Position numbers and translations under genes: made by a program. The notes beneath the pieces are model-generated. The model was not told where the DNA came from and did no database searches. It worked only from the letters and a program-made list of their open reading frames with translations. This document shows positions 22,477-33,400 of a DNA stretch of 37,255 nucleotides, in pieces. How positions within the stretch are numbered: position 1 is the stretch's first letter; every line of letters starts with the position of its first letter. The DNA is from Trichosphaerium sp. ATCC 40318 (taxonomy: Eukaryota; Discosea; Flabellinia; Trichosidae): positions 1-37,255 of the forward strand of contig JALMLS010000106.1 in NCBI GenBank assembly GCA_038496445.1. The letters are read 5' to 3'.

Positions 22477-22818
22477 GAAAATCGAACTTGACATATACTT
22501 AGATAATGATGAGTTGTCAGACAACTTGTTCAAAAACAGGTACACGTGACCATAGCATTTTACTTTGTTCCTTACTTACATATGCAGGCAATTATGGGGA
22601 GCTACAAATTTGAACAAGCCAAAACAATTGAGCGCACATTACAAGTACAAGTATTATTAAATAAAATCAAGGAAAAAGATGCAAAACTGGAAGACCAATG
22701 TTTCAAACTGAAAGAGCAAGGAGCTAAATTGGAAGAAAAAGATGCCCAAATTGCTGAACTTCTTGCTCGGCTTGCCAAGCTTGAGAGTAAAAGTAGCTTC
22801 ACTATTAATAAAAAGTAA
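22477..22818 (+). pseudogene. Decayed coiled-coil tail of ankyrin-PARP copy 2
   Basis: This is homologous to the last two exons of copies 1 and 3. After the early stop the reading KKIELDIYL...DELSDNLFKN and the splice site at 22540 are still recognisable. In the last exon, 4 nt are missing relative to copy 1 (after GCGCACAT), so the spliced frame QLWGATNLNKPKQLS runs into a stop. The coiled-coil frame (LNKIKEKDAKLEDQ, KLEEKDAQIAELLARL) stays open to TAA 22816-22818, suggesting recent decay. The two deletions add up to 6 nt. Confidence 0.7.
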
Positions 22819-22977
22819 TGTGCTCACCAAACAATGTTCTAGCATGTATCACTATGCTCTCAAACCTTTTTGTTATACGAATTTGTACCAGCGCTATCTA
22901 GTAGTAACAACGTCAAGTGACATAATTTGATTGACTCAAATGTTAGTTTTCAGTCACTTAAATCACGTGTCTGCAAA

Positions 22978-23269
22978 TCACCTTTTTACCAAGCTCTTTA
23001 TCATGTATATGAAGGTATCTCGTACTCCGAGACTATCATCAGTATTGATAATCAGGCAAGCAGTTGATACATAGTTAGCCTCAAAGTGTTTTCTCTTTGC
23101 CACATTAATTCGGTTGAGCTGTTTTCGTGTAATTGCTATTAAGTCACATAAACGTGAGTCAGTCAAGATCTACAACGTTACAAGTCGTGTCTTTCTTATT
23201 GTTAGCTTTACTACGTTTGGTTGAACGGTAAAACAGTACGTCTTGTTTATTATTTAACTTTAACGCCAT
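22978..23269 (-). CDS. Small basic protein of 73 residues, unknown family
   Basis: Exon 1 (23269-23240, MALKLNNKQD) and exon 2 (23169-22978) join in phase 0 over a 70-nt GTACTG...TAG intron. The product reads LCDLIAITRKQLNRINVAKR, HFEANYVSTACLIINTDDS and ends FIYMIKSLVKR before TGA. The composition is protein-like, with alternating helix-like and strand-like parts and no membrane segment. The family is not recognised. Its ATG lies 27 bp from the divergent ATG of the F-box/MORN gene. Its 3' end faces the tail of ankyrin-PARP copy 2. An alternative splice (donor after TGTAAC) also leaves an open frame but gives a less protein-like end. Confidence 0.55.
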
Positions 23270-23296
23270 AATTAGTTTACCACAGCTTCCGTGACA
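23270..23296. promoter_or_regulatory. 27-bp gap between two divergent start codons
   Basis: Only 27 bp separate the ATG at 23269 (-) from the ATG at 23297 (+). If both are real, each transcript must start inside or beyond the other gene's first exon, or both leaders are extremely short. This would be a minimal bidirectional promoter with overlapping 5' regions. Confidence 0.4.
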
Positions 23297-24901
23297 ATGT
23301 CTACGCAGGGCGATACGATAAATACAATAAACAGCCTTAAAGGCGACAAAATAACGCCATTATTGCTACCGCCGGAGATACAGCAATATATCAGTATTTT
23401 AGATGAAACCGCGTTCGTTAATTGGTATATTGCAGAGCTAGAGCGCTTTTTTTTTTACTAAACTTTTTCACTGAAAAACACGTTTATAACGATAGTTTCG
23501 CTAATTGACTACCTCTCTAGGCACTTGCTCTGTAAGGATGCAGCGTTATCTACACACTTTAATACATCTATGGAGAAGCATGGGAACTGGTATAAATGGT
23601 GTGAAGAAGGGTTTCGATACAAACAATGTACTTTTGTTGATGGTAAAAAAAACGGACTTAAACGTTATTGGAGTCCTGAAACGCATAAACTTAACAAAGA
23701 ATACATGTGTCAACATGATAAAAAGAATGGTCTTTATAGAGAGTGGAAAAACGGTGTTCTGTTTAAGAGGTATAATTATGTAGATGGTGAGAAAGACAGA
23801 TTCTGTGAACGCTGGTTTGCCGAAACAACAACTTTGGATAAAACTGTGTACTACGCAAAAGGAATCAAAAATGGAGAGTTTAAATCATGGTATAACAATG
23901 GTCAGTTATTAACACAATGTAATTACAAGGGAGGGGAAGTTGAAGGGCTATTGAGTGAGTGGTGGAGGGGAGGACAATTGAAGAAGAAATGTTCTTACGC
24001 TGACAACCAGTTACATGGGATGTTTGAGACTTGGTATGCAAGCGGTCTCCCAGAGACTAAATATAACGTAAAGGATGGTAAAACACATGGTTTACACAAG
24101 AGTTGGTTTTCGGATGGTACATTATCTATCGAGTACACAATGGAGGAAGGAGTGAAACAAGGACTACATCGAGAATGGTATAAATGTGGTCAACTTGAGG
24201 TTCAATGTACTCTCAAGGATGGTAAGAGAAATGGAGAGTATACCCGATGGCATAGAAATGGTAGAGTATGGGCAAAGGCTATTTACAGTGAAGGAGGAGT
24301 AGAAGGAGAGTATAAGAAGTGGTTCGAAAACGGTCAACTTAAAGTGAAGTGTAGTTACATAAATGGGAAAAAAGAAGGAAAGTACCAACAATGGCATGAT
24401 AATGGTAACATCGATGTTGAGTGTTTTATGAAGAATAACCTCAAGGAAGGTATGTATTATCAATGGCATGAAGATGGTACTACAAAGCATAGTCAAGTAG
24501 ATCATAAGTTAGGACTTGAGGAAGGCGCTTATATTAACTGGTATCCGAATGGTAAAATGAAGAGTAAGAATCATTATATCAAAGGTGTTAAGAATGGTTC
24601 TTGTACTTCTTGGTATCATAATGGTATAATGAAGATTTCTTGTACTATTATTAATGGTAAGAAGGAAGGCGTTTACAAGGCTTGGTTTGAGAATGGTAAG
24701 ATGAGGTTGAAGTGTAATTTTGTTGATGGAAAAAAAGACTCTGTTTCTGAAAGTTGGTTTAATGATGGTCAATTGTCTGTTAGGTGTCATTATAAGGAAG
24801 GTCAAAAAGAAGGATTATACGAATCATGGAGCCCTAAAGGAGTTCTAGTAGCCAAGCGTGGTTATAAAGAAGGTATTAAACAGCATGAGTACGATGTATA
24901 G
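23297..24901 (+). CDS. F-box protein with about 17 MORN-variant (MORN_2) repeats
   Basis: The N-terminal F-box-like helix set LLPPEIQQYISILDETAF joins over a GTATAT...TAG intron (23425-23520) to HLLCKDAALSTHF, matching the LPxEI...LxxLCKD pattern of F-boxes that bind Skp1. About 17 repeats of 23-24 residues follow, of the form DGKKNGEYTRWHRNGxL, each with a G-x-W-x-x-N/D-G core. These are MORN-variant repeats (MORN_2, the YwqK-type family). The expected role is a substrate adaptor of an SCF ubiquitin ligase. The repeat part is one exon of 1.38 kb, unlike the fragmented neighbours, whereas the F-box exon is separate. Proteins full of such repeats are common in Marseilleviridae and in bacteria, so transfer is possible (inference). 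Confidence 0.88.
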
Positions 24902-25069
24902 ACATTGTAAGAGATGTATTCCGATATTGGGCTAGAGTGCTTCTCTTTGGGAAGTTCTTTAACAAATTAAGTGAAAGATTGTTAATTAAACAAGCTCTCT
25001 AATACGACTTTATTGTGAGTACACTACTCTTTGTTTACATTCAGCAGTAGTACTATGTTGATAGCGAAG

Positions 25070-28000
25070 CTACTGTTTACTCTCAAGGCTGGTAATTCGA
25101 GCACGAAGCTCAGCAATTTGTTTATCTTTTTCCTCCAGTTTAGCACTTTGCTCCTTCATCTGATGTGTTAAGACTGTCAAGTGCATATCATTTGCACTCG
25201 GTTGTTTTGACGCGGCCGTAGTTGTAGCTCCCCATAATTGTCTGTACATGTAAGTAAGGAACAAAGTAAAATGCTATGATCACGTGCACCTGTTTTTGAA
25301 AAAGTTCTCTTCATCGTCTGACAACTCATCATCTGAGTCTATATCACGTTTACTTTGTTTTACGCTTTCATCATCGGTGGCAACGTTCTTTGATGTTTTG
25401 GTAAGTTTTTTGATTTTTGGTGTACTCCCCTTTGATTTGGTTGTTTTACGTTTGTGCTTTACAACTTTTATTATGTATCGTGCTACAGCTTGAACATCTA
25501 ACATGATAACATTAGTACTTTCTACTCAACTTTTTTGGAATACCTTGTGCCACAACCAACTCATCACGCATTGCCTTATTCACTTTGTCTTCGGCAACAA
25601 CAATACCTTTCTTGTCTACAAGTGTGTAGTGACTCTGGTATCCTGGTTTTATTGGTTTACCATTAAAGTTAAAAGTATCATTAGGCTTTTCTGTAACCTA
25701 TTACTGCCAGTAAATAAATAAAATAGCAAAGTCGTTGGTGTACAGGATATACATTTCCTGGTGTGACTAGACTTAAAACAAGAGTTTTTCCTTTGCCTGA
25801 CGTATCATATGAGCAAGCATATTCAAGGCTACTCTACACAATACAGGTTAAGAATAAATTAAGAAACATGAGTTTCATGTACAGTAAAGTAGATGCCTTG
25901 ACCATAATACCCGCCATCTAAAGAACTCACAGTACCAAATCCAGCTTTTACAATACTCAAAGCAGCTTCAGGAGATGTACCATGAACCATCAATAAAACT
26001 GGTGACTGAAAACGTGTAAGATGATTTAGGTTGAATATTATTACCTGTTCTAAAGTGGAGCTGTTGTCGTTGACCAGAGCTTCAAACCTCGCAGCTACAG
26101 CTCTCTTATGACTGTCTTGCTTCCATTCGTCTTTACAAAATAACTTTGGAAGTTCTCTAAATAGTAGTGTAAGCTCTTGTTTATAAAGAACCTGTAAGTT
26201 GTCTTGGCGTTGAGTCAAAAGAGTAAGCTCTGTTGCAATATTATTTGTTGTTAAACGTACTGATGTCTGTGTTTCACTATTGTATTGTACATCCCAAAGT
26301 TATGAGTCAAGACATCATTGCATACAATAAGTGCTTCTACAACAATAATTTGATCATATCCAGGCATTTTTGATAGCTGTTGGTGAAGAAACTCAAGTTC
26401 TCTCTTGGCCACAGTGTTGTCATCGAACAGGTTTAAGGTTCTATAATCTGTTGCTTTTTCAACAGCACCCCTTTGCAATAAAAGTTAGACGAACAATTGT
26501 GAAAGAACACTGACTTGATGTTAGATCTATCCCAGTGATGAGCATACTGTAATCTTGGATTTAAGTCCCAGAAGGTTTCACTTGTTAATCCTTGAGTTTC
26601 AGAGAGTTAGTCACTGTCAAAATGTAAGCACATACCTTCAGACGTGTTACCAAGTACAAGATTTGCTGAAGTAGGATTAATACCATGTTTACAATCTTGG
26701 CACCGACACATATAGGAAATTTCCGTCTGTTGTACTAATTTCTACAAACTTGTTAATAAATATCACTTACACAGAAATTACATGGTTGGGGTTGTGTTCA
26801 CTAACACAACTTTGGCATAACGGCATTCCATTTTTTGTGTCACATTCGTAGCACAAAAACGCTAGATTCAGACTTAGAAAGTGATTGTATTAATACTACC
26901 ATACTTGGCGAGGGTATTATTGTTTTTAGTGAGTTTGTACACCATCCTTCTTTTTTGCATATCTCAGCACAGCTGTCAATGGAGCTGTACGGATTTTTAT
27001 CACTGTGTATGTATTCAGGTAGGTCAAATAGTATGCCTTCCATTAATTCTCCGTGCTCAATCCAAAAACTCTTTAAAAACAACTCGTTATTTGAATGTCA
27101 CAGAATGAAGATAGTCGTACTGAAGATTGTACAACTATGCGATCATATGTACAAATTAAATAACAAATCCCTTTTTGTAATGCAAGTTTAAAATAAGATC
27201 GTGTTGGCTGTTGTAATAACAATCAGTTTACAAGCTCTGTGAAAAAGGAAGGGCATACCAAGTATTGTAACCATTTTGCAAGGTTGAGTCTCCATTTTGG
27301 CCTTTCGTTCACTGTTGCGCAAGCTAACCATAGTGTGCTTGATTGCTTACCATTTGGGAATACTGTCAATACAGTTTCAAATACAGAAATGAACGAGGAA
27401 TCGTTGGCAACGACACCCAATAGTATCTTTTTAAATATTGTTTGTTGCCATAAATTTGTATCCAGTGAAATGGCTTTACTCACTTTCAGTAAAGTAACAA
27501 CAACAGAATTATAGCCAAAGTACGCTAAAGATTGTTACAACAATTATTTAATGACAAAATAACAGTAACAACATTAACGTACCTGCAAGATGGAGAGCTG
27601 TCCATCCATACTTATCTTTTGCTTCGACATCTGCATTTGATCCAAGTAATATTTTAACAACTTTACTGTGTCCATTACGAGCTAGCAAGTGATTTGTGTC
27701 AATTGTGGACTGACAACAATAAAGATACCTGCAAGATGGAGAGCTGTCCATTCATCGTTGTTTTTTCCTTCAGTATCTGCGTTTGAACCAAGCAAAATTT
27801 GAACAACTTTACTGTGTCCATAGCGTGCTAGAGGTATAAGTTACATCACATTTTGTACAATAGGTACCTGCAAGATGGAGGGCAGCAAATCCATTGGTAG
27901 CCTTTGCTTCAATATCTGCGCTTGAACCAAGTAATACTTCGACACTCTTACTGTCTCCAAAGCGCGCTAAAAAGCGTGAGTTACAGTAACTATATATTGA

Positions 28001-28839
28001 TACCTACATACCTGCAATGTGGAGAGCTGTATAACCAATACTAGACTTTGCTTCAATATCTGCTTGTGAACCAAGCAGTATTTCAATGACATCACTGTGT
28101 TTATTACAAGCTAAAAGTGTGATTACCGCAACGGTATTAACAACAATACGGTACCTGCAAGGTGAAGGGCTGTATATCCATCGTTGTCTTTTGCTTCTAT
28201 ATCTGCGTTCGAACCAAGTAATATTTCAATCACTTTACTATGTCCATCACGTGCTAAAAGCGAGAAGTTACATCAATTGTACACTTACAATACGGTACCT
28301 GCGTAATGGAGAGATGTATATCCAATATTATCCTTTGCTTCAATATCTGCTCTTGAACGAAGTAGTATTTCAACAACTTTAATGTGTCCACCACGAGCTA
28401 AAGTGATTTAAACAATTGTACAATTGTAAAACCTCATACCTGCACAATGGAGAGGTGTCCGTCCTCCTTTATCCGTATATTCAAGGTTTGCTCCCATACG
28501 TATGCACATTGTTGCGATATTAGTGAGACTGTGCTGTGCTAAAATGTAGTTTTGATATTGTGAATGAGCGTATTGTACATACCTGAGTACAATAGAATTG
28601 TCTCATCAAACTTTTCGTTACATAATCTGCTGTTTAGCTCCTTTACTACAGATTGTCACAAGATATTAAAAGCCATGTTAAGAGTAAGCGCACGTGTTGT
28701 AATACTTTCGTATTGTCTGCGAAGTATCGCCAATTCGTCTACATTGGAACTGTTAAATGCACACGTGAAAATATCATGTTTCTTGTTACTAACCTTCTAA
28801 CGTTAACGCTTCTTCTGTACTTTGTTTTTGTTCAGACAT
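25070..28839 (-). CDS. Ankyrin-repeat PARP (tankyrase-like) protein, copy 3
   Basis: Third paralogue, and it looks complete. N-terminus MSEQKQSTEEALTLE from ATG 28839, seven ankyrin exons (28538-27583), then ISLDTNLWQQTIFKKILLGV...[12 protein letters not shown] (27480-27260), [19 protein letters not shown] (27070), the zinc site CYECDTKNGMPLCQSC...H..NH (26850-26790), CRCQDCKHGINPTS (26705) and RGAVEKATDYRTLNLFDD (26470). The PARP domain has HGTSPEAAL (25980), [11 protein letters not shown] (25900), GNVYP and DELVVAQ (25550). The DDELSDDEENFFKNR linker and a short coiled coil (KLEEKDKQIAELRARI) end at 25070. The coiled coil has fewer heptads than copy 1. All exons join in frame when the junction near 26240 uses a phase-0 donor. 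It is tail to tail with copy 2 around the F-box/MORN gene. Confidence 0.86.
27583..28538 (-). repeat. Seven tandem 99-nt ankyrin exons of copy 3
   Basis: One repeat per exon, with phase-1 introns throughout. The first exon is 28440-28538 (AQHSLTNIATMCIRMGANLE), 99 nt. Seven repeats compared with eight and nine in the paralogues indicates gain or loss of whole exons. Confidence 0.88.
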
Positions 28840-29279
28840 CAAGCGGTGTTGTAACGCACGTTGGATATTAGATAACTGCGAGTATGCTGATTGTGTCGCG
28901 ACATACTTCTGTTCACATTCCATAGGTTGTTGGAGAATAGCACAAAAAGTCAAGCTCTGTTTGTGTTATGTACGTTTAGAGTATTAGAAATACTTAGACA
29001 AACACCACAAATATTTTAATCGTTCAACAAAGCAATTTATCAGTGGTAACAAAAGATACAAGAACAGCTCTGTACTAAGTTATTTTCTTGTCAAAAAGGG
29101 TGTGTACAAATAAACTCGGACTAACTATTTTGTATTTGTCCAAGAAAGTTACAAGAACAGGCAAAAATAAACACTATGGTTTGCACTACATTTCGCGAAA
29201 TAGATTAGAGCCACGATTGACTAAAAAAATGTGCTGTTTTATGTAAAAATGTAGTATTGTATGTTTCATTCAAGTTTTA
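28840..29279. other. Intergenic region, nothing recognised
   Basis: Upstream region of ankyrin-PARP copy 3. No open frame with domain or splice support. Confidence 0.45.
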
Positions 29280-29462
29280 CTAATATTTTCTAGAAAGTGA
29301 GTTTTTAGCACTTTTAGCAGATCTAACAAGATCTGACACTTCTGTCAAATGGTGTAGATCTATCACAATGTGAACTATTTGTGTTACAATGTTGTCCTTC
29401 ATTGTATGACTTAGGTACCTTACGGTAAGTGATAGCAAAATTTTCAATGTAAGTTTCAACAT
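29280..29462 (-). CDS. Possible 60-residue ORF, unknown
   Basis: A single open frame from ATG 29462, MLKLTLKILLSLTVRYL then NIVTQIVHIVIDLHHLTEV and SAKSAKNSLSRKY. The second half looks protein-like, but no family is recognised and no splice partner is seen. It starts 10 bp from the divergent ORF at 29473, so both may not be real. Could be an exon or relic. Confidence 0.25.
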   Translation of the reverse strand: MLKLTLKILLSLTVRYLSHTMKDNIVTQIVHIVIDLHHLTEVSDLVRSAKSAKNSLSRKY

Positions 29463-29472
29463 ACCATTGAAG

Positions 29473-29766
29473 ATGATCGCAGTATTTTACCTACGCCAAC
29501 TGTACACGGTACGATCAAACCACAGAGGTGTTCAATGCGCTAAAAGCGAATTAAAAAGGTATGATGTCCTACAAAGCTATCGCATTACCACCAAACACGA
29601 TATGAATGCCTCAAAACACTGTTTGCTGTATGTTTTGCTTCAAAAAATCAACGTACGTGTATAACTTACTAGCGCTACGCTAGCGCCTACCCCACGCTAA
29701 CAGAAGCGCTATGGTAGCATCCAAGCAGCAATGAAGGTGCTTGGTCAAAAGATGGAATATTTTTAA
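29473..29766 (+). CDS. Possible 80-residue two-exon ORF, unknown
   Basis: Exon 1 (29473-29652) ends at AAC|GTACGT and joins in phase 0 over a 51-nt intron to exon 2 (29704-29766). It reads MIAVFYLRQLYTVRSN, then YDVLQSYRITTKHDMN, LLYVLLQKINKRYGSIQAAM and ends KMEYF. The consensus donor and normal intron length support it, but no family is recognised. It might be a fragment of the decayed gene that follows at 29937. Confidence 0.35.
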
Positions 29767-29936
29767 ACTCAAACGCACGCCCTTCCGTTAGACAAATGTT
29801 AACTTGAATGATACGCAATATTGTTCATTTGGATAAGCAGTTTCACGAAGAACAAGCATAGTTCCAAAGAATACTATTAAAATATGTAGAACGTCTGCTG
29901 TTTACTTGGTGCTGTCTTTATGCTACGCTTTGAACA

Positions 29937-30229
29937 ATGAAACTTAACATTGCTCAAAAATCTTGCTTTGTGAACGCAATTTTAATGCCAACCTTGTAAA
30001 ACAATTTGCTGGAGTTCATACTATTCACCTTGATGACACTTCAGTAACAGATGAAAGTGGTTGGAGTGGATACTATTAACCTGGTATGCTAATTCGAGAT
30101 GTAAACAGACATCTTGGCAATCCCGTTTGTTGAAGTAAAACTCAAAAAATTCTGATTTTTCAGATACTGGAGGCACTATCACACTTGAAAGACTCTGGAT
30201 TTCCTTACACGCACCTCCACATAAGCTAG
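29937..30229 (+). pseudogene. Decayed gene fragment with a kinase-like piece
   Basis: Broken frames with protein-like stretches: QFAGVHTIHLDDTSVTDESG, PGMLIRDVNRHLGNP and, after a TTTTTCAG acceptor at 30163, ILEALSHLKDSGFPYTHLHI. The last resembles the helix before the catalytic loop of protein-kinase-like pseudokinases of the PXK/Slob type (QILEAL.FLH..G.PYGHLH). In-frame stops interrupt the fragment and there is no continuation after TAG 30227-30229. Assignment is by motif resemblance only. Confidence 0.35.
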
Positions 30230-30413
30230 TACCATGCGGCCACGCCCATCAATTTATCACGTGATGATTTCTCGTTAAAGTGTTTTTTAAGCTAGTTGTC
30301 AACAAAACATGGGTATTGGCCTTTTTGGCAAACATTTATTTATTAACACTCATCTTGTGCCAAAAGAAAAAAAAGGCGCTTTGTTCTTTTGTTGTTTTGG
30401 TTTTTTTTTTTTT

Positions 30414-33400
30414 TCAAAGTGTGCCAGAAGCCTCTTCTGGTGGTTGAAAAAGATGATGGGATGGAGGGTATGGATATGGCCATTCTTTGTAGTCTTTTCC
30501 AAATACGAATGTACGTAACCATTCAGACTCAATTTCATCACCATACCTACACAGTAGTGTTAGTAGTTGAAGGCAAAAAAAAAAGTTGTCGAACTTCTGA
30601 AAAAAAACAAGAAGCAAAATGTTGTGTTTTCCCTTGCTCTTTTCCTTACCTCTTATAGTTCTCTGGTAATTTACCATAGTATATTTCATCTCCCTTACCA
30701 ATATATTTTGGATCAATATATACTTGACCATCTATAACAAAAAACAATGATAAGCAATCAACAAACACAAATCGAAAGAAAAAAAGCGAAAAAAAAAAAA
30801 AAAAAACATTTCTTACCTTCCAAAGAGTTGACAGTCTTCGCCATATCATGCATCCTTTTTATCATATTCTGCTTAGATGGCTCCTGAGACTCAAACATGA
30901 ACGCCTGCATTCCTCCAGTATGTTGATCATGATATACTGGATGAGTTTTAGAAATATATTCTAAGAACGCTTCTTTGAAACCATCTAAATCATATTCTTC
31001 TTCAGTAAACTTTCCTTCTTGGATACCCATCTCATAAAGTTCCTCAAGTTGTTCATCATCACACGTATCAAGATCACCCTTATAGTGCAAATACTCGAAA
31101 GGTGTTGAATCAAGACGATCACCAAGACTCTTAATAGCTCTATTCTCAAACCAAGGTGCAACAAAATCAGGAGGAGGTAGTTCACTCAAACCAAGACTTT
31201 TAAGATAAACATCTTCCTTAAACTTTTCTTGTCGTTTACGTGTCTCTTCATCTACAGGCTTATCCTGCTCTTCAGGGTTTATAGGAGCTTCCTCAACATA
31301 CTTACGCATAAGTTCTGCTTGTTTATACATTATATCTTCCTCTGTAAGACCTGTCTTATCGATATACCAAAAAGAATTAGGGTCATCATATTTAGCTTCC
31401 TCAGCTTCAATTAACTTTGGATCCACTGTATCTTCTACCACTTTTTCTTTACGTGGAAAGTCTTCATAATAACGTGTTTCACCATAAGATGTTCCTTTAA
31501 ATTGTCGGCTTGATTTCCATAGTTTTGGTCCGTCTACACGTGGGAATATATGGTATTTTTGTTCAATAGCTAAGAGGGAAAAAAGTGGTAAGTAAAAAAA
31601 AAATAAAAAACTGAATAAACTTTTTTTTGTTGTTGTTTTTTCGTTTGTTGTTCACGTACGCATAGGGAAATGACCTTGTTGTCCGACAATCTTTGATTTA
31701 TCATAATGCCAAAATTTGAATTTCTAATATTTATGTATAAGTAAAATACAAGGATAGAGTAAAGAGCATCAAGCACATTAACATTAAATGTAACAACGAC
31801 AAGAAAAAAAAATTCTTCAGAAATCCCCATCGTTTAAAAGTGTAGTGCGCATATTATTATCATATTTACGCAATATTCATAAAATATTTGCATCGGTGTA
31901 AAGTTGTTTAGCTCACTTTAGTGGAACCTCACAAAAAGAACAAAACAAAAAAGAAAAAAAATCAAGAAAAAAACAGGAATACATACCAACTTTGTGTTAC
32001 TACTCCTAGCACTTCTACAGTATTGATTGAAATCATACACAAACCTATAAAAGAAATAATTAGTATCTTTAAATAATAAAATAAGGCAATACGCGTTGCC
32101 TAGAACGACTAAAAAAAAAAAGTATCCAAAAAAAACAACTTACGTGTCAAAAAGATGTGTATACTCTTTAGCATCGTTTTTAGATAAACTAGTAATCATA
32201 CCGGCTGGGCTGACCTTAGCTGGAGTAACTGTGAACAAGAAAGGCACCCATTTATCTTTTTCCTCCTCGCTGACGCTCTAATAAACGTTAGACAAAATTT
32301 CTTTTCTGTATTCTTTTTCGAAAAAATGGCTTGATTTTCCAAATCCAAAAAAAAAAAAACTGCTCTCGTGTACCCCAAACCAAATTTTTGCTTGAAACGT
32401 TATCTCATCTGGATAGTCCATTTGAAACGTTACTAATTAATATTGATTAATACGGAAAAGAAGAAAATAATAAAGAAGAAATCCTTAAAATAACTCGAAG
32501 AAAAAAACTTACCACAACCGTAACCCATTTCTTCTATAGATAATAAAGTTGATATCTTTTGTGGGTCCAAAATAGGACTCATTCCGCCTATAGTGAACTC
32601 ACGGAATCTAGGCATTATTTGTACAAAGTCTTCTAATATATTAAACGCCAATGGCGTTTTGAACTACAAAAACAAGTTGTTAGTGACAAGAATACTATTT
32701 CACAAATAAAAATTCTGTTCAAGTTGAGAACGTACTTCATGGTTTGCAAATCCAAATATTTCACCAATATAACGATATACCACGAGAATACTTACAATAA
32801 TTCCCCCTTAATTTAAAAAAGTCAGCATAAACCCTCATGTACAAAAGAGCTTAAAGAGTTTCGAAAAAATTCAAAAATTTAAAAAAAAAATTACCTATTG
32901 TTACAATTACCCAAGCAATACCCATCGCAGAACCACCACCGAGTGCAGGAATCCTTACATTCTTTGTCATCCTTCTCATGAAAAAAGTTGGTGCCCATTT
33001 CGCACGGACAACAGCACTTCGTGCTAGAGCTCTATCACCATGAAAGAACCAATCCGCAATTAATCCACGAAAATATAATTGAATATTCCTTTTTGTATTC
33101 TTGATAGGCTGAAAGACAAACCTACTGATTACACCTGGTTTTTTCTTCTTCTTCTTCTTCTTCTTAGGCATTTGACGTGCAGTTATAAGTTTAGGTTCAG
33201 GAAGTGAAAGAAGAGTTCTGACTCTTTGTTTTAAAGTTGGTGTATCCAAGTTTGCCAGAATACCTACTATCTTTTCTCTAGCCTCTATTGCCCAACTATC
33301 ATTTGAATGAATTTGAGATGCATAGTATGTAAGTAGGTCATTTCTACTTCTAGAAAGCAACTTCTTTACTAAATTCTGTTCTTCTTGTTCTCGTTTGTAA

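Noticed and set aside
23525-24901. MORN_2 array as a bacterial YwqK-type antitoxin
   Set aside because: It is preceded by an F-box-like exon and an intron, with no toxin partner; the eukaryotic adaptor reading fits better.
28653-28700. In-frame TGA in the N-terminal exon of ankyrin-PARP copies 1 and 3, suggesting stop readthrough
   Set aside because: A 48-nt intron (GTGCGC...CTGTAG) removes it and gives the same VxDLNS frame in all three copies.
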